Shown here one piece after another: positions 18,991-27,812 of a stretch of DNA of 64,000 nucleotides; the stretch's first letter is position 1, and every line of letters begins with the position of its first letter. Location: positions 992,001 to 1,056,000 of the forward strand of contig NZ_FSRO01000001.1 of the NCBI RefSeq assembly GCF_900143275.1, given 5' to 3'. Below the pieces are notes generated by a model. It did not search any database and had not been told where the DNA came from. It worked only from the letters and a program-made list of their open reading frames with translations. The position numbers and the translations under genes were made by a program. Source of the stretch: Nitrosomonas cryotolerans ATCC 49181. Its GTDB lineage: Bacteria > Pseudomonadota > Gammaproteobacteria > Burkholderiales > Nitrosomonadaceae.

Positions 18991-19575
18991 TTATTGTTCC
19001 ATTGTAGCGCTATACGGATTCAATAATTTATTTCCTAATACAAATATGCCGTGTACTATAATTGCAATACCAATATAGAATAAGAATGATTCAAAGAAAA
19101 GTGGAAAGTATCTCATTAATCTCTCTGCAAATTCAACGAAGGTTTTTTCTTCAAAGCGACCGGAAAAGAAATAGAACCCGCCACTGGAAAATATTTTACA
19201 AATTATCGTACCGATCACCAGGCTAAGCGACAATGGTAGCAACGTTCGCCATGCAAATTGATATTGATTTGCATACCAGCGTCCGGCCAGCCACAGTGAG
19301 CTATAAGCGGGCAGCAGAAAAAGATAGGCGGGTGTTAGGCAGGAACCGCTCGCGCTACCTCCATAATAAGCTGTAAAATCCAGAATCCAGGTTAGTACAA
19401 AGAATCCCGGTAATGGCCAGGGTGAACGAAGATAGAGACCGGCCAGAAAGAATGTGGCCCAAGAAGCACTTGGCAGGTTATGCAGCCAATTGAAATGATG
19501 ACCCCGCGTGATTATGATCAGCAAGATGAGTGCAAAACCACACATTATCTGATTCCGCGTAGACAATGCTAACAT
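18991..19575 (-). CDS. Second BtuM-like cobalamin transporter (tandem paralogue)
   Basis: This 194-residue paralogue of the adjacent downstream gene is identical at most conserved positions (LSTRNQ, ITRGHHF, SASWATFFLAGLYLR, SLWLAGRWYANQ, FSSGGFYFFSGRFEE). It also keeps Cys79, within SASGSCLTPAY. The two are separated by about 113 bases without another gene. Divergence is concentrated at the C terminus and in helix 3 (SPWPLPGF versus PVGSLFIF). The pair may differ in corrinoid specificity or simply raise dosage. It follows btuB by 21 bases. Confidence 0.72.
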   Translation of the reverse strand: MLALSTRNQIMCGFALILLIIITRGHHFNWLHNLPSASWATFFLAGLYLRSPWPLPGFFVLTWILDFTAYYGGSASGSCLTPAYLFLLPAYSSLWLAGRWYANQYQFAWRTLLPLSLSLVIGTIICKIFSSGGFYFFSGRFEEKTFVEFAERLMRYFPLFFESFLFYIGIAIIVHGIFVLGNKLLNPYSATMEQ

Positions 19576-19596
19576 ATTATGTTCCTTTATAGAGGG

Positions 19597-21450
19597 TTAG
19601 GGTTGATATCGTAGTGTTGCGAAAAAATTTCGTCCGGGTTGATTGAAAAATGCAGCTGTTTCATAATGCTTATCGAATAGATTTTCCAGGCGCCCTTGTA
19701 TGCGCCAGCTCTGATTAAAAGCATACTCAACGCGTAGATCCAGCTTGACATAGCTCTCAAGCTTGCGTGTGTTTGCCAGATCGTCATAGCGCTCGCCTTC
19801 TACAAGCAGCATCCCGCCCAGCGTAAACTTGCCAATCGCGCGATGAGCATCAAAACGAATGGATTCCTGGGCACGTCGTGGTAATGTATTGCCGTTGTTC
19901 GCACCGGATGCATTGTTCTCAGGATTCAGTAAAGTGAGATTGGCATTGAGATGCCAGCCCTTGATCTGCGTATTCAGTACGCCTTCCAGGCCACGAATGC
20001 GTGCCTGATCGATATTGGCAGGTGCACGGGTGCTGGCATCAAAAGCAATTAAGTCATCGATGTGGGTTTCATAAACATGAAGTGACCAATTTCCCCAGTC
20101 AGTCTGACCATTGGCGCCTAACTCGTAACTACGCGATTCTTCAGGTTGAAGACGGGCATTCCCAAAATTTGGAAAGTAAAGTTCATTAAAGGTGGGCGCT
20201 TTGTAAGCGCTGCCAAAACTGGCGGTTAAGCGCAGTCTTTCATTCAGTGCATACCCCCAGGCGGCCCCGCCGGTTACACGGCTGCCGAATTGTTCATTAT
20301 CATCGTGGCGCAAGGATAACTGCAAGTCATGTGCTGCCAGCGATGCCTGATGTTGTGCAAAAACGCCAAAATTGTTACGTGAGGTGATTGCAAAATCTTC
20401 AGTACTGTTAATCTGATCGTTCTGATAGTCAAAACCCAGTGTTAACAGTTGAGTCTGGGTAAAGACGATGTCATTTAGCAGGGAAACGGTATCACGTTGC
20501 GTATTGAATCGGCTTTTAAAGGTATTCTCGAGGGCATCACGAAAGAAATTATCCGAATCCTCGCGACTACGACCGGCAGTTAAACTGATTCGCCAGATAT
20601 CGATCGGAGAGTAGCGCGCAGTGCCTCCCAATACTTGCTGGATGATTTCCGAATTATTGACAAAGGTGCCATCAAATTCAGTTTTTCCATCCGAATGTAG
20701 AAAATTGGTTTCAATATCCAGTCCATTTTCAAATCGATAACCTGCGCGCAGGCTGCCGGCTATATTACGATAACCATCTCGGTCAGATTGTTCGTTCGTG
20801 AAACAGCCCGCGCCACCCGGCGAGGGTTTGCCGGTACAGGAATTAAATCCCCGGGTAGTCATGCCACTTGCGTTAAGGTTAAACCAGCCAGGACCATTGC
20901 CGCCGGAAAGCCCCACTGAGCCATTAAAAGTTTGATAACTGCCGCCACCAAAACTCAAATTTGGTTTGAGCCCGCGGCCACCCTTACGGGTAAATATCTG
21001 GATCACACCTCCAATGGCTTCAGAGCCATACAGACTTGAACGTGGTCCGCGCACAATTTCGATACGTTCAATTTGATCAATGGGTATATTCTGGAATGAA
21101 GTTGTACCTGATGTGGCTGATCCAACCTTAATCCCATCAATCAGGACCAGCACATGATCGGATTCGGTGCCGCGCATATTGATAGACGTTGCTTTGCCCA
21201 TGCCCCCATTATTGATGATATTGACGCCAGGTACCCCTCGTAATAAATCCTGAATGGAGCGTGCTTGCTGGCGTTCAATATCCTTGCGTGAAATAACGGT
21301 CATTGCAGCAAGTGCTTCATTTGCGGTCTGGGTTGTTCGTGTCGCCGTAACCGTAATCGGTTTTTCCTGACGATCGATGTTTTCAGCGAATAAGGCAGTG
21401 GCTGTGCTCAGCCATAGCATAGCTATTGCCGGCAGGCAGCATTTTTGCAT
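19597..21450 (-). CDS. btuB: TonB-dependent vitamin B12 receptor
   Basis: Outer-membrane corrinoid importer of 617 residues. A signal peptide (to about Ala22) is followed by a TonB box, ITVTATR. The plug domain shows IQDLLRGVPGVNI, SINMRGTESDHVLVLIDG and ERIEIVRGPRSSLYGSEAIGGVIQIFT. The barrel ends in an aromatic-rich C-terminal strand (FFATLRYQP). It is the first gene after a cobalamin riboswitch, which supports corrinoid as ligand. Confidence 0.95.
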   Translation of the reverse strand: MQKCCLPAIAMLWLSTATALFAENIDRQEKPITVTATRTTQTANEALAAMTVISRKDIERQQARSIQDLLRGVPGVNIINNGGMGKATSINMRGTESDHVLVLIDGIKVGSATSGTTSFQNIPIDQIERIEIVRGPRSSLYGSEAIGGVIQIFTRKGGRGLKPNLSFGGGSYQTFNGSVGLSGGNGPGWFNLNASGMTTRGFNSCTGKPSPGGAGCFTNEQSDRDGYRNIAGSLRAGYRFENGLDIETNFLHSDGKTEFDGTFVNNSEIIQQVLGGTARYSPIDIWRISLTAGRSREDSDNFFRDALENTFKSRFNTQRDTVSLLNDIVFTQTQLLTLGFDYQNDQINSTEDFAITSRNNFGVFAQHQASLAAHDLQLSLRHDDNEQFGSRVTGGAAWGYALNERLRLTASFGSAYKAPTFNELYFPNFGNARLQPEESRSYELGANGQTDWGNWSLHVYETHIDDLIAFDASTRAPANIDQARIRGLEGVLNTQIKGWHLNANLTLLNPENNASGANNGNTLPRRAQESIRFDAHRAIGKFTLGGMLLVEGERYDDLANTRKLESYVKLDLRVEYAFNQSWRIQGRLENLFDKHYETAAFFNQPGRNFFATLRYQP

Positions 21451-21607
21451 TGTGTTTTTCCTCCGCGCACACCCGCGCGATAATCAGGTTGTGAGTGATG
21501 TTTTGCGGAGGCGCTTAGGAACCAACAGAAAGAGTTTCCTGGGTTGGAGATCAACCAATTTGCATGCCCGTGCATTGCCCGCCGCAATACTGTACTGTAG
21601 TATGGCT

Positions 21608-21768
21608 TCAGGCCGGTCTCCGGACTCATGAGTGGGATTATTCCCGGATTCGTGCCTTCCCGTGTTAAGAACACAGTGGCATAATACAAATCCTTAGCTC
21701 ATTTACCGTTGCGGGGGCAGTGCTGGAATGACCCTGGTTAATGTCAGAGTGCACCAGCTTCCCGTTTC
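21608..21768 (-). promoter_or_regulatory. Cobalamin riboswitch upstream of btuB
   Basis: Read on the minus strand, the segment contains the ordered signatures of the AdoCbl riboswitch: GGGAAGCTGGTGCA, CTGCCCCCGCAACGGTAA, the B12 box GCCACTG, then GGGAAGGCACGAATCC and the closing GAGTCCGGAGACCGGCC. The leader lies about 160 bases ahead of the btuB start. High cobalamin should shut off expression of btuB and, by co-transcription, much of the cob operon. Confidence 0.95.
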
Positions 21769-22586
21769 ATCCTTGAAGCATAAGCTAAAAGGACACCTGA
21801 AACAGATGTGCAAACTACAGAAACAGTTACGGTATGTCAAGTCATCCTGAAAATAGGATGTGCCGAATGCATTGTCGAAAATAAATCTCGAATTCATATG
21901 AATCCACGATTGATTCTTGGAAATGGCGGGCAGGAAACCACGATAACCCCCTTTTACAGTACCTTGTTTCATCAAGGCATGGTTACGTGTTGGTGTGTTC
22001 TATTTCCGTACGGTATTGCTGAGTATGAAAGAAATCACGAGTGGCACGCCTTATGGTGCAAGTACACTGGCCGGTGCGGATGGCCATCGCCAGCCATCCG
22101 GGAATGAACTGATAATCGCACCTTTTTAAGGTGAGGATGTGACGAGGATTGCACAGAAAATGACGGCATGATACGTATGACAGATTGTTTGAGTTGCTTA
22201 GGTTATACAGATAATAGCCAGTATTTGTCTGTGGAGATCCATCAATGCGTGCGAGTGGCTGCCTGATATCCGGTCGGTAACCATTTCCCAGGCTGCTGTA
22301 ATTGAGTAGAGAAATGAATCGGGGCGATTGGTTCTGATCTGAGCCTGATGTGAGCGGTGAGTAGATTCGGGTATCAATTTGACCGGTATTTCAAGTTGTT
22401 TTATAGTTTTTGATGTTTATGAATTATTTGTGCCCGTTCTTTGCTAGGTGTCTTAAAGGACGAAAGCGGCCAATATAATTTTTCCATCGAAAAAATCCGA
22501 AGCTGCAAATGAATAATTTTGCCTTATAAACGCAGTCAGAGAATTAAAAAGATATAGGAAATAGATTAATCTGGAGAAATAATTAA
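21769..22586. other. Intergenic region between the cobalamin riboswitch and the cytochrome pair
   Basis: About 820 bases that must hold the divergent promoters for the cob operon and for the cytochrome genes. A short GC-rich palindrome lies at 22077-22100 (CGGATGGC...GCCATCCG). Short open frames here do not resemble proteins. No other feature was recognised. Confidence 0.5.
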
Positions 22587-23309
22587 ATGATGCATTTTAT
22601 TGCGATCCTGTTTTTTCTTATGGCATTCGTGGCAAATGCTGCTGGGGTTACATCGGCTGAAGTGCCTGATACGATGACTGAGCGTGTTAAGGCGTGTACG
22701 ATCTGTCATGGCGATGAAGACAGAGTAAGTCAAGATATCTATTATCCTCGAATAGCGGGTAAACCAGAGGGATATCTTTTTAATCAATTACGTAATTTTA
22801 GAGACGGCCGACGTTACTATGAACCCATGGCCATGTTGCTAGAAAACATGTCAGATGAATATATGTTGGAAATAGCCCGTTATTTTGCCTCCCTGCAGCT
22901 GCCCTATCCGCCCCCGGAGCAAATCAGTATGAAACCTGCGGAAGTTAAATTGGCAGAAGATCTTATTCATTCTGGGGATTCAAAGCGGGATATTCCTGCC
23001 TGTCGTGCCTGTCATGGCCATACATTAATGGGTCGCGAGCCTTTTATCCCAGGTTTGTTGGGTTTATCTCGCACTTATATTACGGCTCAACTTGGAGGAT
23101 GGCGTAATGGTGGATTGATGCGAGGACAGGTAGCTGATTGTATGTCAGAAATTGCTAAACGATTGACTGATGAGGAAACCAATGCCCTGGCAAAATGGTT
23201 AGCTACTCAGCCGGTCTTGGGGAAATCAGATTTAGCTAACGGGCTTTCGCTTGATTTGATGCATCGTTGCAGCAGTCTTGTTATGGAGAATGGAGGTGCA
23301 ATAAAATGA
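22587..23309 (+). CDS. Periplasmic diheme cytochrome c (c4-like)
   Basis: 240 residues with a signal peptide (cleavage near residue 18, FVANAAG). Two class I cytochrome c domains: Cys37-Thr-Ile-Cys40-His and Cys139-Arg-Ala-Cys142-His. Each has the c4-type pattern R(I)AGKPEGYLFNQLRNFRDGRRYYEPM or PGLLGLSRTYITAQLGGWRNGG. The stop overlaps the start of the triheme gene (ATGA), so the two form an operon. It is probably an electron carrier paired with the next protein. The dehydrogenase or acceptor is not in the window. Confidence 0.88.
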   Translation: MMHFIAILFFLMAFVANAAGVTSAEVPDTMTERVKACTICHGDEDRVSQDIYYPRIAGKPEGYLFNQLRNFRDGRRYYEPMAMLLENMSDEYMLEIARYFASLQLPYPPPEQISMKPAEVKLAEDLIHSGDSKRDIPACRACHGHTLMGREPFIPGLLGLSRTYITAQLGGWRNGGLMRGQVADCMSEIAKRLTDEETNALAKWLATQPVLGKSDLANGLSLDLMHRCSSLVMENGGAIK

Positions 23310-24613
23310 AGCGCTTGATTATTACGTCTGTGACGAGAGACTGGCCGTTTGTTATCTTATTTTTTATAGGAATCCTTTTAATACTGTTGCTGGCCACAAA
23401 GCCTGTAATAGCCGATACATTGACTGAAGAACCCGGCCCTGTTGATCCTGAACTACAGCGAGAACGTGGGGCCTATCTTGCGCGTGCCGGAAACTGCATG
23501 GGATGCCATACGGCTAAAGGCAGCCCGCCATTTGCGGGCGGGCGTCGATTGTCTACCTCATTTGGAATTTTCGTTACTCCCAATATTACGCCTGATAAAA
23601 GAACGGGTATCGGCGATTGGGATGAAGATGATTTTTGGCAAGCTCTCCATGAGGGTAAGTCACGTGATGGCCGGCTTCTCTATCCCGCCTTTCCATATAC
23701 GGAATATACCAAAGTAACGCGGCAGGATGCCGATGCGATTTTTGCTTATTTACGGTCGTTGCAACCGATCTCTCAACTGAATCCGCCGAGTGATATTCAT
23801 TTTCCGTATGACTTCAGACCACTTCTGTATATCTGGCGGGCATTATATTTCAAAGAAGGGGTCTATGAACCTGACAGATCTAAAGATGAAGAATGGAATC
23901 GTGGCGCTTACCTGGTACAGGGATTGGGTCACTGTAACGCATGTCACACTTCCCGTAATTTATTAGGAGCCAGTCGGGATGAGACTCTGACGGGCGGGCA
24001 AATCATGGGGGCGAATTGGTATGCCCCATCGTTGACTTCACGTCTGGAAGCAGGCAGCCATGACTGGTCAATTGAAGAAATCGCTGAATTGCTTGCAACG
24101 GGCATATCAAAGAGTGCAGTACTTTCAGGGCCAATGGGAACAGTCACGCGTCAAAGCCTTCAGTACTTGTCTCAACAAGATATTCGCGCAATGGCTGTTT
24201 ATCTTAAATCTCTTGCAAAAAATGAAACGAGTGGTATGTCCACTATTAATACGCAGATCGCACCGGAAGATTTGCGAATGTATCTACAGAAAGGTGGCAA
24301 ACTGTATGAGCGACATTGTCAGGATTGTCATGGCGCTTCCGGAGAAGGTGTAGCTAATATTTATCCAGCACTGGCAGGTAACCGAAATGTGACGATGAGT
24401 TCCCCGCTTAATACGATTCGGATCGTTTTGAATGGCGGCTATCCCCCTGCCACGACAGGGAATCCACGACCCTATGGAATGCCTCCCTTTCAACAAATTT
24501 TTCGTGATGGAGAAATTGCACAAATAGTCTCTTATATCAGGAATGCATGGGGTAATCGTGGTAGTCTGGTTACGCCGATTGATGTGGACCGAAGTAAGGG
24601 TGATAGTCATTAG
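23306..24613 (+). CDS. Membrane-anchored triheme cytochrome c, dehydrogenase cytochrome-subunit type
   Basis: 435 residues from the ATG at 23306 (GGAGGTG upstream; overlaps the preceding stop). An N-terminal helix anchors the protein. Three heme motifs, CMGCH, CNACH and CQDCH, are arranged as in the cytochrome subunit of alcohol, gluconate and aldehyde dehydrogenases (RGAYLARAGNCMGCHTAKG, GAYLVQGLGHCNACHTSRN, YERHCQDCHGASGEG). No flavin or quinoprotein dehydrogenase subunit adjoins it, so the electron donor is unknown. Together with the diheme partner it could form a quinol- or substrate-oxidising module. Confidence 0.88.
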   Translation: MKRLIITSVTRDWPFVILFFIGILLILLLATKPVIADTLTEEPGPVDPELQRERGAYLARAGNCMGCHTAKGSPPFAGGRRLSTSFGIFVTPNITPDKRTGIGDWDEDDFWQALHEGKSRDGRLLYPAFPYTEYTKVTRQDADAIFAYLRSLQPISQLNPPSDIHFPYDFRPLLYIWRALYFKEGVYEPDRSKDEEWNRGAYLVQGLGHCNACHTSRNLLGASRDETLTGGQIMGANWYAPSLTSRLEAGSHDWSIEEIAELLATGISKSAVLSGPMGTVTRQSLQYLSQQDIRAMAVYLKSLAKNETSGMSTINTQIAPEDLRMYLQKGGKLYERHCQDCHGASGEGVANIYPALAGNRNVTMSSPLNTIRIVLNGGYPPATTGNPRPYGMPPFQQIFRDGEIAQIVSYIRNAWGNRGSLVTPIDVDRSKGDSH

Positions 24614-24619
24614 GAGAGA

Positions 24620-24650
24620 AGGAGTGCAACTTTTATGTTGCACTCCTTTC
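24620..24650 (+). terminator. Terminator-like hairpin after the triheme cytochrome gene
   Basis: AGGAGTGCAAC (24620-24630) pairs perfectly with GTTGCACTCCT (24637-24647) around a TTTTAT loop. Only three T residues follow. It lies 7 bases beyond the stop codon. Confidence 0.7.
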
Positions 24651-24932
24651 AGGCTGGGCTGCTAGGTGTATGCTGGTATCAACATATAGGGATGTGCTCA
24701 TGAATAAATCTTGTTGCCTTACCTCGTTGAATCCGTTTTATTATGAATTGTCCACCTGACAGTAGCAGGTCAGCGCCTGAAAATACTGATTTCCGCCAAC
24801 TGCTTGAATCATACACAAGTAAGGTTGTCGCAGGATATGTGCCCAAATTCGAATTGGGTTTGATTGGGGCCTGATTTTATTGTTGTTAAGATCAGGCCGA
24901 TATGATGAATGATGGTCGAAAAAGGAATGGTT
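24651..24932. other. Intergenic region with two inverted repeats
   Basis: Two palindromes lie side by side: CCCAAATTCGAATTGGG (24842-24858) and GGCCTGAT...ATCAGGCC (24868-24898). The second has a T-rich loop. They could be terminators or operators for the following lipoprotein gene. Nothing else is seen. Confidence 0.4.
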
Positions 24933-25514
24933 ATGAAAAAACGGAATTATTTCGAATTTGGTATGGTCGCTCTGATCCTGATTACGATGGGCTGTGCGTC
25001 AAATGGAGGGGGTAATGATATTCTGGGATCGGTGGACAGAGGTCTGGCTTCGGTTGAGCAGACAGCGCAGGCAGGCCGACAGATCGTTACATCGGGAACA
25101 ACCGGTATAACTACAGGACAGGTTGGCTTGACCGATATTCTTACACGGCAGCTGGGTATTTCGCAACAGCAGGCTCTGGGCGGAGCGGGTGCGATTTTTC
25201 AGGTGGCTCAAGCAAGTATGACTCCACAGGCTTTCTCGACACTATCTCAATCCTTACCAGGAATGAGTGCGATGCTGGGCGCTGCGCCCGTTATGCAGAG
25301 TCCAATTCCAGGCTTGGGTGAGCATGTTTCCTCAATGATTGGTGGTGCTGGTACTACCCTAAATAGCGCAGCTTCTCTAGCGACCTCATTTCAGCAGCTC
25401 AATCTTGCGCCAGAGATGGTGGGCCAGTTTATTCCGATTATGACGGATTATGTACGTAACACCAGTGGGCAAGTAACGGCGAACCTGCTGCGTTCTGCCT
25501 TGATTGTGCGTTAG
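24933..25514 (+). CDS. DUF2780-like (VcgC-type) lipoprotein
   Basis: 193 residues from ATG 24933, chosen for its AAAGGA site and because MKKRNYFEF begins a lipoprotein signal; upstream in-frame ATGs add only eight residues. The lipobox is TMGC. The mature part has the DUF2780 look: LTDILTRQLGISQQQALGGAGAIFQVAQASMTPQAFSTLSQSLPGM and a C-terminal QLNLAPEMVGQFIPIMTDYV. The function of the family is unknown. It stands alone, flanked by hairpins on both sides. Confidence 0.75.
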   Translation: MKKRNYFEFGMVALILITMGCASNGGGNDILGSVDRGLASVEQTAQAGRQIVTSGTTGITTGQVGLTDILTRQLGISQQQALGGAGAIFQVAQASMTPQAFSTLSQSLPGMSAMLGAAPVMQSPIPGLGEHVSSMIGGAGTTLNSAASLATSFQQLNLAPEMVGQFIPIMTDYVRNTSGQVTANLLRSALIVR

Positions 25515-25660
25515 ACAGGCGTAGGATACCTTGGGAAAGCTATAAAAAATAATGAGGCTGGCCGGTCATCGCACGACTAATAGGCTGTGCGGCAGCAGGA
25601 AAAAGAAACGTGGCTAACCTGTGTCGATTCCAGATCATGTCAGCAGGTAAATGTTCTGAA

Positions 25661-25690
25661 ATCGGTATTGTTTTACTAAACAATACCGAT
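25661..25690. repeat. Perfect inverted repeat downstream of the DUF2780 gene
   Basis: ATCGGTATTGTT at 25661-25672 pairs with AACAATACCGAT at 25679-25690 around a six-base loop. There is no T-run. It may be a bidirectional transcript end or an operator-like site. Confidence 0.55.
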
Positions 25691-25719
25691 CCATAGTGAT
25701 TAGTTTGATCAGACCAATC

Positions 25720-25808
25720 GAGATTTTTGCAAAAACCTTCGTCATAAGTTTTACACCATTGATTATAAAAAATTAATTTTTAAATTATTGGGGTTTTGCA
25801 AAGGCCTC
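25720..25808 (+). mobile_element. MITE-1 copy B
   Basis: An 89-bp element starting GAGATTTTTGCAAAA and ending TTTTGCAAAGGCCTC, with ATTGATTATAA in the centre. It is bracketed by the 5-bp direct repeat CAATC (25715-25719 and 25809-25813), a clear target duplication. It is in the orientation opposite to copies A, E and F. Confidence 0.88.
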
Positions 25809-25813
25809 CAATC

Positions 25814-26181
25814 ATTACTTAACCCTGGGCGCGATCATGAATCAACTCTGGGGCAGGCTTAACTCTTAGCCATTGAAGTAGCGTATTGATGGGCTTATTC
25901 TGGACAGTGAGCACCCGTTTCGTGATCAAGGATTCGTCTCTCAGCTTGGACGATGTGTTGATGTCTTGGATGATCATCAGGGGGATGAGATTTCAGCCAG
26001 TTGTTGGTCGATATCGAATGGCCTGGCGAAGATTATCAAGTCGAGCTTCTGGCGCTGAAATCTTATTTTCTGGCAGGTGGTATTGAGCGGTGTGTATTTT
26101 TCTTGAGTTGATTGTGCCTGGTCTGTAGTCGTTTTCTTTTGCATCACTAATGAATCTACCCGTGCAAAAAGATATTCTTCA
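25814..26181. other. Intergenic region without a supported gene
   Basis: Open frames of about 66 codons occur (for example 25886-26086) but show no recognisable protein, ribosome binding site or conserved pattern. The stretch may hold remains of a decayed gene. Confidence 0.4.
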
Positions 26182-26673
26182 TCATATGCCGTTATGGGTG
26201 CTATTACCGTTTATTCTACGGGCATTGTTAGTAATCAGGGTATTCACCAGTTTGACATTACAGCTTTCGTTAACCAGGCCGCCGCCGCCGGAGCCCTGAA
26301 AGGGTGCCTCGCCGCTAATCGTGACATTAGATATGTTAATTTCATGATTACTGTGGGTACAACTGACTACGATTGTCGGGGGAGGTGGATCCGAGTTGAC
26401 GGATGGTCCACGATCAATGATCGTCATACCTGACCCGGCGCCCCTGAGGGTTAGGTTTTTATTTTCAATGGTGACAGGGCCCGTGAATATGCCCTGCTGT
26501 ATCTGGATAATTTCTCCATCTGATGCGTCTGTGACGGCATCTTGAATATCTGTGTAGTCACATCCGCTCTTGCAGACAGTAAGTGATGCATGAGCAGTGT
26601 GCCCTCCTAGAAGGCCGGTGGCTAACAATATGTACACACATGTGCCGATGTATCGATTTGTGGAAATATTCAT
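26182..26673 (-). CDS. Secreted right-handed beta-helix protein, probably truncated
   Basis: 163 residues. A signal peptide ends near THAS, followed by LTVCKSGCDYTDIQDAVTDASDGEIIQIQQG, the start of a pectate-lyase-like or polymorphic outer-membrane-type parallel beta-helix. Repeating turns TIVVSCTHSNHEINISNVTISG and NVKLVNTLITNNA are visible. Members of this type usually run to several hundred residues, and this one stops after about three coils with the tail RRINGNSTHNGI. A frameshift or deletion is likely. Function unknown; extracellular or surface location is inferred. Confidence 0.65.
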   Translation of the reverse strand: MNISTNRYIGTCVYILLATGLLGGHTAHASLTVCKSGCDYTDIQDAVTDASDGEIIQIQQGIFTGPVTIENKNLTLRGAGSGMTIIDRGPSVNSDPPPPTIVVSCTHSNHEINISNVTISGEAPFQGSGGGGLVNESCNVKLVNTLITNNARRINGNSTHNGI

Positions 26674-26935
26674 GGTATACCTTCAATGATTAGGAACGAT
26701 GAAATAAATAGCGTAAACGCTTTCATGTTAGTGATGATTCACTGGAAATAGAATAAGTGAATTCCTTATTTTGGATTTTGTTAAAAAATAAGAAGAGAGA
26801 ATGTTGTTTTTCAGAACGTGTTGTTGAGTCAAACGAAATTAAGTGTAATTTCAGCTGCTGATTGTTCTACGAAAGATTTATAGGTCTTCTGATAGTTTTT
26901 TTTCTATGATAAAAACAGCGGGTGAGCTCATTAAA

Positions 26936-27042
26936 GGCCTGTCTCAAAATAGCCAAAAATTAAGATGATTGTATAATATACTATAATAATCAATTAATTA
27001 TATGATTAAAAACGGATTAATTGTATATTACGAGACAGTCCC
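26936..27042. mobile_element. Possible third MITE-like inverted-repeat element
   Basis: The stretch begins GGCCTGTCTCAAAA and ends CGAGACAGTCCC, so GGNCTGTCTC forms about 10-bp terminal inverted repeats around an AT-rich core with no coding capacity. Only one copy is seen here and no target duplication is evident. Confidence 0.45.
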
Positions 27043-27161
27043 GTCAAAGGCTTTGGATTGGTGTGTGCTCAAAGAGGATGGGTGAATACCGGATAATATG
27101 GATACGGTTTTGCGGACAAAATTTGCTTTATTGGAAGACAATACGATATTTTTAATGGATG

Positions 27162-27250
27162 GAGACTTTTGCAAAAGTCCTCACCAGAAATTTTATGCTG
27201 CCGATTATAAAGTATTAATTTTTCAACTATTGGGGTTTTGCAAAGGTCTC
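27162..27250 (+). mobile_element. MITE-1 copy C
   Basis: An 89-bp copy from GAGACTTTTGCAAAAG to CTTTTGCAAAG-type sequence in inverted form (TTTTGCAAAGGTCTC). It is flanked by the 5-bp duplication GGATG (27157-27161 and 27251-27255). Same orientation as copies B and D. Confidence 0.9.
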
Positions 27251-27573
27251 GGATGATCGATTCTATCAAAGAGATGGCTCTATCATGCTTGTTCTTTAGT
27301 GATTATTGGTGTGTGACAGATTGTCGTATTTTTACGTGAGCCGCTACGCTACGGTGTGTCGATCCAGAAAAATAAGCCAGTTTCAGTAGCTGGATCGCTG
27401 CGGCCGGATTTCTATAAATTATGAAGTAATTTTTTGATTGATAGTCAATCTATTGACAAGTAACCTCACTTGCAGTACCTTTATTTTCGATGAAAAAGAG
27501 TCCTGGTTTTTTTCTAGACTCTTTTACATGCTTGGTAATTCCTTTTAAATGCAAATATAGGAGATTAAGAACT

Positions 27574-27723
27574 ATGAAATATTCTCTCTTCTTTACAGTC
27601 ATTTTGGTATTATTTTTAGCGGGATGTGGTGAGCCCAAACCAGGCCAGTATCCTCCCAGTCAGGATATTCTGAGCGATCGTGATAACGCGAACAAGGAAG
27701 ATAGTACGAATAAGGAATATTAA
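27574..27723 (+). CDS. Small lipoprotein
   Basis: A 49-residue protein from ATG 27574 with TAGGAG upstream. MKYSLFFTVILVLFLAGC is a complete lipoprotein signal with the lipobox LAGC. The mature peptide is polar and short (GEPKPGQYPPSQDILSDRDN, then an acidic, Lys-containing tail). A longer in-frame start exists but would bury the signal. No family recognised. An octamer tandem repeat begins 90 bases downstream. Confidence 0.65.
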   Translation: MKYSLFFTVILVLFLAGCGEPKPGQYPPSQDILSDRDNANKEDSTNKEY

Positions 27724-27812
27724 CTGACTTAAAGGCATCAGGATAACAATGGACCGCTCCCTTGGGGGGCGGGAGTAGCTGAGGAATTTCATCCTGTTAG
27801 TTTAATTTTAAA

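Larger units (their letters stand above)
26674..27573. other. AT-rich intergenic region with two MITE-like elements
   Basis: This 900-base stretch separates the beta-helix gene from a small lipoprotein. It contains the inverted-repeat element at 26936-27042 and MITE-1 copy C at 27162-27250. No other gene is supported; open frames crossing it are made mostly of repeat sequence. Confidence 0.5.

Noticed and set aside
21808..22107. 99-codon plus-strand frame upstream of the cytochrome pair
   Set aside because: Starts beside the riboswitch, has unusual Cys/Trp/His content, no family and no ribosome binding site.
25886..26086. 66-codon open frame MMGLFWTVSTRF...
   Set aside because: No ribosome binding site, no recognisable pattern, and an alternative frame is equally open; could be decayed DNA.
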